From NCBI GenBank assembly GCA_022560025.1, contig JAFISE010000044.1:124001-188000 (forward strand): a stretch of DNA of 64,000 nt, given 5' to 3'. Below are positions 20,465 to 31,441 of the stretch, piece by piece. Numbering within the stretch: the first letter of the stretch is position 1; each line of letters begins with the position of its first letter. The notes beneath the pieces are model-generated. The model saw only the letters and a list, made by a program, of their open reading frames with translations. It had not been told where the DNA came from and did no database searches. Position numbers and translations under genes: made by a program. The stretch is from Stagonosporopsis chrysanthemi. Its lineage: Eukaryota > Ascomycota > Dothideomycetes > Pleosporales > Didymellaceae.

Positions 20465-22936
20465 ATGTCGCTGCGCCCAGAGGACAGCTCGCGCAGGTCG
20501 CGCTCCAAGTCGCCAGGACGGGCCAGGGAGCGCAGTCGCAGTCGCAGTCGCAGCCGCAGCCACGGCCACAGTCGCAGCCACAGCCATGTCCGCGACGGCG
20601 CGGGCGCGGGTCAGCATTACAGCGCGGTCGAGTACCACCCAATGGGAACCCCCCAGTACGAGAGCAGGCAGCCACCCGTGTATCCAACGTGAGTCCTCCG
20701 CCTGAGCTCGCGGCTTGCGCTCCAGCCCGCGCCGCGCATCCTCCTGGCAGCCCTCGCCCGCGACGAGCACCAGCACGAGTACTGAGACAATGGCCGCCAG
20801 CAGCGCACACGAGCACATGACCATGGGCAACTACGCCGACCTGCCGCCCGACCAGCGCCCCGCCTTTGCGCAGCAGCCGCCAGCCGCCTCGCAGTCGCAG
20901 TACCAGTACGCGCAGCCGGGCCACCTCCAGTACACGGCCGCCCCCGCCGCGCCCCAGCAGTACGCGTACACGGCGTCGCCCCGGGACAGCGCCTCTGCCT
21001 TCCAGTACGCGCAGGCGCCCGGCAACATCACCTTCAGCGCGCAGCCCGTCGTCGGCCCTGCCCAGCCCGCCATAAGACACACGGCCCAGCCCACGAGTCC
21101 GCCGTATGCTGCCTCGCCAGCGCACCCCCAGTATGCCGCCGTCCCCCACGCGCCCGCCCCGCCGCCCCTCGCCCAGCCGCAGTACCCCCCGCCGCCCATG
21201 GGCTCCCACTCGGCGCGTCCAGAGCACCACCGCGCCCACTCGAGCTCGGCCGCGACAAGCACCTACGACGGCCGCAAGGTCGTGGAGATGGTCCCGGGCG
21301 GCGGGGGGCAGCTCCATGCGCCGCCCCCGCCTCCGCCTGCCATGCGCCCGCACAGTCTGTCGGTTGGCGGCGGAGGTCGGCCGGACGGGCTCACGCAGCA
21401 CATGGACAGGCTGTCTGTGAGCGGCAGCCGGCCAGACCTGCAGAACATGGTCCCGGGCGGCATGCCAGGGAGCTTCCCCGGCGGCAACATGCCTCCCCCG
21501 AGCCCGCTGCTCGAAGCGTACCAGGGCGTGTACCAGTCCATCAGCCCTATGCCCCAGGCCATGATGCTCAACGACGACGACCTCGACCACCTGCAGCCCC
21601 TCGACAGCCTCTCGCCGCGCGAGTCGCGACAGTCCGTCCATGGCAGACGCCGCGCCCATTCTCGCTCCGGTCGCTCGCCGAGTCCCCTGCCCCCGTCCAA
21701 GCGCGACAAGCTCGCCCTCGAAGCATACAATTCGTCTGCCCGCGACCCCTACGATCCTTACGGTGACCGCGACCGCGACCGCGACCGCGACCGCTCCCGA
21801 GATCGCCGCGACAACGGACGCAAGAAAGAAGAGCGCCGCGCCCGCGTCTACGACGCCGAACCCGACGCCCTCGCCATCGTCGATGCCCTCTCCGCACGCA
21901 CTCCCGATGTCGACACGCTGATCGACATCCTTCCCGCGCTGAGCCATGACCAGATGCTCGAGCTGCGCACCGAATACAAGCGGCACTGCAAAGTGCAGGG
22001 CCGGGGCATCAACGTCGCCAAACACATCAAGCTCAAGACCTCGGGCAACTTTGGCAAAATCGCCTATGTCACCGCCCTCGGTCGCTTCGAGGCAGAGGGC
22101 TACTGGGCCAACTACTGGTACCAGTCCAACAGCGCCCGGCGCGAGCTGCTCATCGAGGCCCTGATGGGCCGCCAGAACCACGAGATGCGCGCCATCTGCT
22201 CGGCGTTCAAGGACAAGCGGTACGGCGACAGCCTGGTCAAGTGCATGGACAAGGAGCTCAAGGCGGACAAGTTCCGCAAGGCCGTGCTCATGGCGCTCGA
22301 GGCAGAGCGCCAGGAGGAGAGCGACGTCTGGCTCGTCGAGTACCGCAACCGCGACGTCGACACGCTGTACAAGGCCCTCAAGAGCCGCGAGGGCGGCGAA
22401 TCCGCCATCCTCGGCGTCGTCGTCATGCGCTCAGACGCCCATCTGCGCGAGTGTCTGCGCACCTACGAGAGGAAGTACCAGGGCAGCTTTGCGCGCGACT
22501 GTCTGCGCAAGAGCAACAACCTCGTCGTAAGCCCAGCCCCCCCCCCCCTTTTTAACCCTCACAGAGTGCCTTCCATGCTAACCTCCCCACCCAGGGCGAA
22601 GTCATAGCCCACATCCTCAACGGCGTCATCAACCGGCCCGCGCGCGACGCCATGCTCCTGCACCACGCGCTGATGGACCTCATCGAGCCCACCACGTCCT
22701 CGTCTGCACACCCCGCCCGCTCCTCCCGCGAAAACACATCCAAGCACGAGCGCCAGCAGCGCTACGAGCTGCTCGTCTCGCGCCTCGTGCGCCTGCACTG
22801 GGACCGCATGCATTTCGCCCGCGTCAAGACGGAGTACGAGGACAAGTACGGGAGGGTTGTTGAGGAGGATGTCGTGGATGCGACGAAGGGGGATTTTAGG
22901 GAGTTTTGCGTGCAGCTTTGTCAGACGGGGCGGTAG
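20465..22936 (+). CDS. annexin-like protein with SR-rich and Pro/Gln-rich N-terminus
   Basis: Exons 20465-20688, then 20774 (or 20726) to 22526, and 22595-22936. Both candidate acceptors after the first exon keep phase, giving 772 or 788 residues. The start MSLRPEDSSRRSRSKS opens an Arg/Ser repeat, then about 270 residues of Pro-, Gln- and Tyr-rich low complexity. A basic stretch with (DR) repeats follows around 21764-21800. The C-terminal 300 residues are annexin-like: DVDTLIDILPALSHDQMLEL, YGDSLVKCMDKELKADK and RSDAHLRECLRTYERKY resemble annexin repeats, but the GxGT-38-D/E calcium sites are degenerate. The family resembles the fungal annexin XIV/ANXC4 group; membrane binding is inferred. 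The region is very GC-rich and throws long spurious frames on the other strand. Confidence 0.78.
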
Positions 22937-23267
22937 GGTGGGGGTGGTGGTGGTGGTGGTGGTGGTGGTGGTGCGGGGGATGGGGGGATGGGGGGATGGT
23001 GAGGTTTAGGGGGGGGGTTGACATCGGGACTGGAAAAGCATTGATACCTTACGACCTTGATGACATGAATGAACGATTGTGGAGTACAACCGAGCAGAAC
23101 CGCACTCTTGTGTGCCTTGTGCCCTTTGAAAGTGCGAGGCCGCCTCCCACCACCACCACCACCACCATCATCATCAACCATCACTACCCCAGACGATCCG
23201 TCTTCTCAGCCTATACACACCCCCATCCTCCATCCTCCATGACCATCCTCCATCCACCCTCACTCAC
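22937..23267. repeat. GGT and CCA microsatellites facing each other between convergent genes
   Basis: Just after the annexin stop there is a (GGT)n tract at about 22943-22973 followed by G-rich sequence. About 170 nt later there is a (CCA)n tract at about 23147-23166 running into (TCA)n. The two tracts are reverse complements and could pair in a transcript or cruciform. The stretch contains no gene and is where two converging transcripts should end. Confidence 0.7.
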
Positions 23268-25451
23268 TCACCCAATCCACACCCACCCCTCCGCGCCCGC
23301 GCCCTGCCCACTCGACAGAATATCCGCCGGCGCAGGCAGATTCAGCACCGCATTCCGCGCACTCGCACTGGGTACGTACGGAAACACAATGTTGGGCAGA
23401 TTCGGCGTGCGCATCTCCTGCTGCGCCCTTGCTGACGGACCGCCCATGCCCGCCATACCACCACCACCACCACCACCACCACCACCAGGCCCGATACTCG
23501 CCGTGGTGCTGCCTGCGGGCAGCGTGTGTTTCAGCGGCGCAGGAGGGGGCAGCGAAGGCGCCGCCGCTGCGGATGGTGGATTCATGTAGCTCCAGTGAGC
23601 GGTGGACGGCAGCTTGAGCGTCGCGAGCGGGTTGATGTGTATGCCGTCGCTAGCGGTGAAGGGGTTGTAGAGCAGGTCCGTCGAGGTGTAGGTAAGCGGT
23701 TGGGGGTTGGGGGGTGCGGATGTTGTCGCCGAGGGGACGGAGTTGGAGTTGGAATTAGAATTTTCGTCCGCCCATTGTAGGATGTTGCGGTTCAGCACAA
23801 CAGGGCTGCGGTCGCTGTCATCAGAGGAGAAGGTCAAGTCGGTGGTGAGTTCGAATGTGGGCCGTGAGGTCGATTTGGGCCTTGTGGCGGTTGACGTGGG
23901 TGCAGGCGTGGCTGTTGCTGTGGCTGTAGTCGTCGTGTTGGCTGACCCATCATTGTTCTCGAGGATCTGGCTTTTCATCTTCGTCGGTTGCTCTGATGTC
24001 TGCGCTCCTTGCGCGCTGGTTTCTCCTGTCTTTTCTTCAAGAGCACGCTGCTCTTTAGGCTTCAATTTGTAGCCCGCCTGGGCGAAGAGATCGGGGTATC
24101 TGATTCGAAAGCGGTCGCGCAAGTCTGTAGGATGGCGCATACCAAAGCCTAGTTCGAAGTCGTCACGCATCTTATGCCAGGCAGCGCCATGCCGCCTGAA
24201 GCCCCTCAGTAGGTTTTTGTCGTCTTCGTCGCTGAACTCGCGGCGCGCTCGACGCCTGCTCGTGAGGAACGGCCCATGAAGGCTGGAATTGTTTGTAGCA
24301 GCATCGTGCACTGTCTCCGTTCCCCTCAGCGTCGTCCGCTGGACTAATACACCATCATGAAGTACGGCCCCTAGAGTGGACACAGGCCTCGTCTCGCTGT
24401 CTTTTCGACTCACCACCGTCGGCTGTGTCACCGTTGTTACTTCTGGTGTAGTTGGTTTCCGCGCTTTCAATCCTTCTCCTGGACGGCAGACTCGAAATCT
24501 ATCCTTTAGATCCACCGCAGTTCGCCCCTGGAATTGGAAGTCGGCGCATTCAAGTATGTGTTTCCACCTGCCAATTCCGAACCTGCTGACACCGGTGAGC
24601 AGGTCTTCTGTCTCTTTCTGTGACCACCTGGTCCGCTTTCGCGGTGCTTTGGCTTTATTTTGAGCTCGACTGACAGTCTTCGCAGCGGGCGGGGTCCCTG
24701 CAATAGGTCCGGTCACTACTTCATGGTCCTCAAACGCGTTCTGGCTGCTATTTGTAGACTTGACTCGTGGCTCGTCGTTGTTCTCAACATCGGTCGCCTT
24801 CTGTGGCGAGACCCGAGCTTTGGCTAGCTCTTCTGTACTGCTGGTAGGGTACGCACTCCCCAGACTGAACCGATCACCAACATCGCCCCCAAGCACACTT
24901 CTTTCACTGGTGATGGGTGGGAACAATCGATTCTTAGGTGGTAACGGAGGAGGCTGATGCAGGCCCTGCAGTAGTGGTGGGATCCTAGGCCTCTTTGCAG
25001 TTTTGCGTGGGACCTGAGGGGGCTTCGGCAGTTGTATTAAGGATATGTCACCCCCAGAATATGGAGCGGAATTGGTCTGCTCCTCCCGCCTACGGGCATC
25101 TGGCGATGATGTAGAAGAGCCTAAGGCCGGAACATCACTTCCGGTAGCGAACGTTGCATGCTGCGGCGTTCGACGACCAGATGAAGGCTGGAGCACACAA
25201 GAAGTAGGAGACGGTCCATTCAGAACTCGCGCAAGTGGCGCACTAGATTGCGCATGCGATGAGGTGTTAGCCCTAGTGTTGGCATGATCATGATGGCCAG
25301 AATGATCGAGGTTTGAACGTGGTGCGATGACGCTCCCAGCGGGGTCAATATACCGGTGCGCGCTGGATGCAGGAGTGGTCAGGACTGAGGGATCGAGAGT
25401 AAGCCTTTTGTAAGGTGACTGATCAAGCAGCGTTGCTATCCGAGGTTCCAT
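23268..25451 (-). CDS. double Myb/telobox DNA-binding protein (Teb1/Tbf1-like)
   Basis: An intronless frame of 727 residues from ATG at 25451. It has two Myb/SANT domains, at about 272-322 and 402-452. Each ends in a telobox-like helix: VDLKDRFR (313-320) and TDLRDRFR (442-449), where the classical telobox is VDLKDKWR. Two telobox Mybs in one protein are known in fission yeast Teb1 and its Aspergillus relatives, which bind TTAGGG-like sequence at telomeres or histone/housekeeping promoters. The N-terminal 270 residues are disordered, with a Pro-rich stretch (LHQPPPLPPKN). The C-terminus holds a 10-Gly run coded by a (CCA)n tract at 23458-23487. The exact orthologue is uncertain; binding to TTAGGG is inferred from the family. 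Confidence 0.82.
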   Translation of the reverse strand: MEPRIATLLDQSPYKRLTLDPSVLTTPASSAHRYIDPAGSVIAPRSNLDHSGHHDHANTRANTSSHAQSSAPLARVLNGPSPTSCVLQPSSGRRTPQHATFATGSDVPALGSSTSSPDARRREEQTNSAPYSGGDISLIQLPKPPQVPRKTAKRPRIPPLLQGLHQPPPLPPKNRLFPPITSERSVLGGDVGDRFSLGSAYPTSSTEELAKARVSPQKATDVENNDEPRVKSTNSSQNAFEDHEVVTGPIAGTPPAAKTVSRAQNKAKAPRKRTRWSQKETEDLLTGVSRFGIGRWKHILECADFQFQGRTAVDLKDRFRVCRPGEGLKARKPTTPEVTTVTQPTVVSRKDSETRPVSTLGAVLHDGVLVQRTTLRGTETVHDAATNNSSLHGPFLTSRRRARREFSDEDDKNLLRGFRRHGAAWHKMRDDFELGFGMRHPTDLRDRFRIRYPDLFAQAGYKLKPKEQRALEEKTGETSAQGAQTSEQPTKMKSQILENNDGSANTTTTATATATPAPTSTATRPKSTSRPTFELTTDLTFSSDDSDRSPVVLNRNILQWADENSNSNSNSVPSATTSAPPNPQPLTYTSTDLLYNPFTASDGIHINPLATLKLPSTAHWSYMNPPSAAAAPSLPPPAPLKHTLPAGSTTASIGPGGGGGGGGGGMAGMGGPSARAQQEMRTPNLPNIVFPYVPSASARNAVLNLPAPADILSSGQGAGAEGWVWIG
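23458..23487. repeat. (CCA)n tract coding poly-Gly in the telobox protein
   Basis: Ten tandem CCA triplets read as GGT/Gly on the coding (minus) strand. It is the same triplet class as the tracts at 22943 and 23147, so three such tracts lie within 550 nt. Confidence 0.85.
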
Positions 25452-26132
25452 AAGGGCATGTGTGAGGTCGTGGTTGTGTCGACATCAGGGGAAGGAGGAG
25501 GCGAGGCTAGCGTTGTTCCACCCAACTTCTGTCTGACTGCCTTGACTTCTTGCCACATCTCATAGCAATGAGGATTTTCTGTTCTTCATGCCATTATGGG
25601 CACTAGAGTTGCAGCATTCGTATCTTCCGAGACGACTGCAGACCTGCGTTCTAAGATTGCGTACTGGCCCCTGCAAATCTGGGTGGAGAGCGATCGGCCT
25701 GGATAGGTACCAGTTGCATTCGATACTACCTAGGCTGGCGTGGTCTGACATCCGAGCAAGATGCCGAGAGACTCGTCTTGATTCGCAAACATTTCGAAGG
25801 ATTCGACAAGTACTCATCGGCTGGATGCCTGATATTTTGAACCTCTCAGCATTTACAAGTGTTTTCCTGGTAGCTTAACCCTACAGAGTGCGAGACCATA
25901 CCTACCAACGCTGTTGCATTAAGACCACCGAGAATAGGCTGGGCCAAGAACGAGTGTCAAGCCTCTTCCGTTTTGACTCGGCAGCATGGTAATAGAATGA
26001 TCATCCTTTATGCTTCTCGGCTCCCAGGGATGCCTTAAAAGAGCATAGTTGCGCAAGCGATTGCGCAAAGGCTGAGCGACAGCGGCACGACCGCTGAGCA
26101 TACTTCGGCTACAAAAATCCGATTTGCCGTCC
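25452..26132. other. intergenic, 681 nt
   Basis: Divergent space holding the promoters of the telobox gene and the tyrosinase. A 96-codon open frame at 25588-25878 has no recognisable feature. Confidence 0.45.
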
Positions 26133-26177
26133 ATGTTGGCTATTGCAGTACTTCTCTGCATCACCTGTTCTACTCAG

Positions 26178-27476
26178 ATGTTGTTACCCATCCTCCAAGT
26201 CCTGGCATTTACGGCCACGGTGCAGGCAGCTGTAACGAAACCTCGAGATGCTGTCAAGGATCTGCAACAGAAGGCAATTGCAGAGCTGAAGAAGGTCCAT
26301 AGGAACGGAACCAAAGCTTGTACTGTCACCAATGCTGCAATTCGGAAGGACTGGTAATTCTCAAACAAACAAAAAAGAGAGCTGGCCAGACCAGAGGCTT
26401 ACTTGATTACCAGGGACTCACTGTCGGGCAAAGAGCGCAAAGCTTACACGACTGCCGTTCAGTGCATGCTCAACTCTCCCTCGAAGTCTGACCCGTTATT
26501 GGTTCCAGGGGCACGTAACAGGTACGATGACTTTGTAGCCCAACACATCAACCAGGCCCTGTCAATTCACGGTACAGGCAGTTTTTTGACCTGGGTAGGC
26601 TCTTTGGCACAATCTCAAATCCACCAGATCTGACGCTGTCCAGCATCGCTTCTTTGTGTACTCCTATGAGAAAGCACTACGAGAGGAATGTAACTACGCA
26701 GGCCATCAGCCATACTGGAACTGGCTCTCGTACCAGGACGATCTGAAACGATCCCCCGTATTTGACGGCTCTGCCACCAGCATGAGCGGCGATGGCTCTT
26801 TCGTCTCCCACAATGGCAGTGTCGGCGGTGCTGGAGCCATCTTCCTACCATCAGGAGAAGGAGGGGGGTGCCTTCAAGACGGCCCTTTCAAGGGTATGAC
26901 AGCGAATCTCGGTCCCGTGTCTCCTACGATGAGAGGCCAGACGAAGGTCAATGGAAGTTTGACGTACAATCCTCGCTGTCTCAAACGTGATCTAACGACT
27001 TTCGCGTCATTGAATTGGCTGACGGTGGAAAACTTGCTGAATTTGACGACTGGCGATGCCTCTAAGTCTATCAAGCTGTTCCAGGATGAGTGAGTACCTG
27101 GAAATGACACGAAAAGTACAGTCACTGATGCTCTGTCAGATTTCAAGGTCGCTTTTCGGATGGTTTCTTTGGCTTGCACGCAGCCGGCCACTTCACCATA
27201 GGCGGTGACGCTGGAGACATCTTCTCCTCGCCTGTCGATCCTGTCTTCTTCCTGCACCATGCAATGGTTGACAGAGTCTACTGGCTCTGGCAAGCACTGC
27301 ACAGAGAGCAGGCGAGGTCCGTTGCTGGCACGCTCACTCTCAACAACAACCCGCCGAGTCGTAACACTACATTGGAGGATTTCATCCAGACAAACTATTT
27401 GGATGTAGAGCCTACGCCGATTGGTGGTCTTGTAGACACGCTGGGCAACACACCGTTGTGCTATATTTATCGTTAG
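26178..27476 (+). CDS. secreted tyrosinase
   Basis: Exons 26178-26353, 26414-26594, 26644-27089 and 27140-27476 (introns of 60, 49 and 50 nt) give 379 residues. MLLPILQVLAFTATVQAAV is a signal peptide; an upstream in-frame ATG at 26133 would add 15 hydrophobic residues and is a possible alternative. The first copper site is His103, His111 and His120 (QHINQALSIHGTGSFLTWHR), with the last histidine created by the second splice. The second site is HAAGH (His281, His285) and FFLHHAMVDR (His307/308), followed by the aromatic DRVYWLWQ. Type-3 copper enzymes of this kind oxidise phenols toward melanin-like pigments. It is a short form without the long C-terminal shielding domain. It converges on the phytoene desaturase gene 163 nt away. 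Confidence 0.9.
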
Positions 27477-27639
27477 GCAGGAAAGTGTGTGTGAGCAAAC
27501 AAACTTTAGCACACGTATGCACGATGTCTCGACGAGGCGTGATTGAATCATGATGTGATTATTAAAGCTGAGAACACTATAACCTCCACTATTACGATCA
27601 CTCTAGGTAGTACTCTCTCCTCTTCAAACACTAATCCTC

Positions 27640-29455
27640 TCAAGACAGAACACTCACACCGCGACCGGTCCCACTCCACAGATAGAACACAAGCAGCGTC
27701 AGGAGGACTGGTACCCACCACTGCAGCCAAACCGAGTACGCCGTCTTACTTTGCACGTCCAAGTGGCTCTTGAGCGGAACTCCCCACTTGCGCATAACTC
27801 TATACTCCTCCTTCATCGTCGCCACCTCTCCCTGGTCCAAGTGCTTAGGCTGCATCTTCAGCTTAGCTAAGATCTCGTCACTGACCAGCTTCGCGCCGGC
27901 AAGTACAATTGGCACACCGGTGCCTGGGTGGGCGCTGGCGCCCACGAAATACAGATCCTCGATAGACGCATGCTTGGTCTTGGGACGAAAAGCAAGGACG
28001 TTGAAGAACGAGTGCGAGAGTCCGAGAATCGCGCCGCGGTCAAGATTGAACGTGGATTTCCAGGTCACGGGGGTATTGATGACTTCATTGACGATATGTG
28101 TGCCGACGTTGATGTTGAGGCGTGCTTCGATGGTCTTGAGGACTGTGTCGCGTGCGATTTGCACCATAGCGTCGAAGTCTTGTGTGCGGCCCGAGGTGCT
28201 GGCGTTGCCCTTGTGCGTGTCTGACCCGTAATCTTCGAGGTGGCCTACAGGGACGAGGACAACCAGCGAGTCACAGCCCTCAGGTGCTGCAGAGGGATCA
28301 ACACGAGAGGGTACGTTGACGTAGAAGCTGGGTTGGTCGGGGATGAGGTGCTTCTTGAAAATGCTGTCGAATGACTCTTTGTAGTCTTCAGCGAGGAAGA
28401 TGTTGTGGGCCGATAGTTCGGGGAATTGCTTGTCGAGCGCCCAGTAGAAAGATATACTCGAACATGACGCTTTGCGACCCTGAAGTGATTGTGCGTAGCG
28501 ACTGTTTGGAAGAAGCTCGTTGTAGGCGTATGTCAAGTCAGCGTTGCAGACAACCAGATCTGCGGTGAGGGGTGGCCTGCCGTCCTGGAATGTTACTCCT
28601 GTCGCGCGTTTCCCGTCGTTGGAGAGCTGTATCCCTGAGATGGGACTGTTAAACATGTACTCGACGCCATTGCGCTTTCCAACGTTGACCAACCCCTCAA
28701 CAACCTTGTGGAAGCCACCGATGGGATACCAGATCCCTTCAGCAAGTTCCGTATACTGTAAAAGACTGTACGTTCCAGGGGCATCAAATGGACTCATACC
28801 CATGTACATGCTGGCGAATGTGAAGACTCTCCGTAATCTCTCGGTGCGAAAGTAAATGGAAGCTCTTGTGTATATGCTCTCAAAAGGATGCAGAGCAATC
28901 AAATGGCGCAAGAAACTTGGCCGGATCATGCTGAAAAGCGAGTAAAAGTTCCTCTTCAGCACATGGATGACCGACAATTCGTAATGACGATGCGACTCCT
29001 GCAGGAAACCTAAATAACGCTCAAAGCCATCCTTCCCTTCAAATCGCTCAACCTCCTCTTTCATGACAGCAACATCGGTGGAAAGCTTGAAGTTCGTCCC
29101 ATCGTGGAAATGGACGTTGTAGTTGGGATTGCACTTGACGAGATGGACGCCTTCATCTTCCAGTGATGTGCCAAGGTCCTGGAATGTCTCTTTAAACAGC
29201 TCAGGCAAGAGGAGAAGGCTGGGTCCTTGATCGAATCTCTGTCCGTGCATTAGTCTTGATCTCGGGTCAACAGAGGGAGCAGCATACATAGCCGTCGCGA
29301 TGGATCAGACTGCACCTCCCACCCGAGAAGTCGTTCTTCTCAACAAGAGTGACTTTGCATCCCGCTTGGGCAAGGCGCGCAGCTGTCGCAACACCACCAG
29401 CACCAGCACCAACAACAATCACACTGGGGCGCGCGTCGAATTCTTGTTTGCCCAT
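27640..29455 (-). CDS. carB: phytoene desaturase (dehydrogenase)
   Basis: Exons 29288-29455 and 27640-29238, split by a 49-nt intron at HRDGY|RFDQGPS, encode 588 residues. The N-terminus has the FAD-binding Rossmann motif VIVVGAGAGGVATAARLAQ and the family hallmark FSGGRCSLI. The C-terminal part holds the second hallmark, DLYFVGASAHPGTGVP, which in this family completes the FAD site. A single C-terminal membrane anchor is visible (WLQWWVPVLLTLLVFYLW). The enzyme introduces the double bonds that turn phytoene into neurosporene, lycopene and dehydrolycopene, acting between the two activities of the synthase/cyclase gene at 15540. In other fungi these genes are adjacent; here they are about 10 kb apart. 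Confidence 0.94.
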
Positions 29456-30249
29456 GATGGAGAAGTATGAAATGGCGATCTTAGGGCCAGAAACACCGCG
29501 TGGTAGACAACGCGACTTTACGCGATTGTCACAAGTGGCGCATGCATCCTAATTCACGAAGTCATGACGTTTTGACAAGTGAGCTCAGTAGCGAGTGGAG
29601 CCCCCGAGAGAGCCGCAACCATACGAGTGCAAGCTTGCAAGCCTTCTCAATTGCCGCTTGCATGTGATTCAGAATGGCTTTGCGACTACAAAGCGTGTCG
29701 GATCTGCAACGTGCCTGAGGTCTGCGGCGCGCTGTGATGTGCAGCTGCTTCAGCCGCCCCACCGCGGGCCCGTCGTCTAATCGGCCCCTACCGACATTCT
29801 GCGCTGCCATCCACACTGTGAGCGCTGTAGTGCCGCATCTTTCATTGATCGCTCATCATAAGATGCCGAGGAGCGCGCCATGCATATCCGCCTGCCTCGT
29901 TGTGATTTTTCTGGGCACTGTCCATGCCATACATTCACGTTTGGCAGACATCAAGAGCATTCAAACATGACTTACAGACTATGGTTGGACCAACGACCGA
30001 GATCCTTTGGCCGAGTATCCGATTGACATCACTCTTAAACGCGCCAAATGCCGTGAGCAAAGACGCTTGCGCTGCGCTTTCAACAGATGCTCTCGGCCAC
30101 ACCTCATATCAACGTCACTTCTCAAGTAGGTAAATGCACAGAAGCGGAGTTTACAATCAAGTCTCAGCCCACATTTCAAATCAAGAAGAATACCAATCTC
30201 GAAATCATAACCAATAATAACACAGTACAACACCTTCTCCATTAGCAAA
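29456..30249. other. divergent promoter region, 794 nt
   Basis: The stretch lies between the phytoene desaturase start and the epimerase start and should hold both promoters. No coding frame is supported. Confidence 0.5.
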
Positions 30250-31174
30250 ATGAAGATTGCCATCACAGGGGCCCGAGGCACAGTCGGACAAGAAGTCGTT
30301 AGACTCTGTGCACGAGCAGGGTACGCCACTGTGCAAGTGAACCGCACCGACGAGCAAAACAATGGCTTCGAGAACACCGAAATGCGCACCGCCGACGCCG
30401 CTTCCGACTACGACGCCACCGTCAACGCCTTCAAAGGCTGCGACGCCGTGATCCACCTGGCCGCCATCCCCAATCCTGTCGGCACCCCGGACCACAAAGT
30501 GCACTCCAACAACATCAACTCTGCATTCAACGGCTTCCGGGCGTGCGGCGAGCTGGGCATCAAGAAAATCTGCTATGCATCGAGTGTGAACGCGATTGGC
30601 CTCGCGTATGCTAACCAGCCGCTCAAGTTTCCGTATTTCCCCATCGATGAGGATTACCCAGTTAACCCAACGGATTCGTATGCGCTAGCCAAGCATGAGG
30701 CGGAGACGCAAGCAAGGGCGTTTGTGAATTGGTTTCCGGGGACGAAGATTGCGTTGATGCGGATCCATGAGGTGGCGACGAAAAAGGAGGTACGGGACGA
30801 GCATGAGGAGAATTGGGAGGATGCGGCTGTTGGTGCGTCGGTTCTCTCGACCTACCCACTCTATGATCCATCGTGAAGTGTGGTACGAAAGTGAATTTTA
30901 CTAACATTTTCCAGGCCAGCTCTGGGGTTGGGTCCATCCTCAGGCGACAGCTCGTGCGTGTCTCGCTGCGCTCGAGAAGGCGGATAAGTATGAGGGCGCG
31001 CAGGTTTTCAACGTCATTGCGCCGGATACGACACAGAAGACGCCGTCCAAGGAGTTGGCCAAGAAGTACTACCCTGATGCTGAGATCCGCGAGGGATTGG
31101 AGGGTAATGCAGCCTTTTGGACGACGAACAAGGCGCGGAAGGTGCTCGGATGGGAGCACACTGAGAAGCAGTGA
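30250..31174 (+). CDS. NAD-dependent epimerase/dehydratase (extended SDR)
   Basis: Exons 30250-30832 and 30915-31174 (82-nt intron) encode 280 residues. MKIAITGARGTVGQEVVR contains the GxxGxxG nucleotide-binding motif (Gly7, Gly10, Gly13). The catalytic Ser is in CYASSVNAIG (111-112), with Tyr144 and Lys148 in SYALAK. The acidic residue after the second strand and HLAAIPNP fit the extended short-chain dehydrogenase group related to UDP-glucose 4-epimerase and uronate dehydrogenase. At 280 residues it is short for UDP-sugar epimerases, and the C-terminal substrate domain is compact, so a sugar-acid or small aldehyde substrate is as likely as a nucleotide sugar. Substrate not determined. Confidence 0.85.
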
Positions 31175-31441
31175 AGCGTGGGCCGTGTGACACAAAGCCA
31201 GCAGTCATGAGACTTACACGAACGTAATGATAGTCTTGCGCCACATCACAGTGGTGGAATTCGCTTTGGATGAAAGTGAAGTCTATTGATATCATTCTAC
31301 GGTCTGCAAACAGCCAAGTCCATGCCTGCATCAAGCAAGACATTCAGGGCCATCTCAATCAAATCTATACCAGCGCCATCCGCAATGCCAGAAACGTAAT
31401 GCAAAACAGCAAAGCGTCCGCCCGCAACTCAACATTAACGC

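Noticed and set aside
20295..22181. 628-codon open frame on the minus strand
   Set aside because: It lies opposite the annexin-like gene in very GC-rich sequence; composition is Arg/Gly/Val-rich without motifs, a shadow of strong codon bias.
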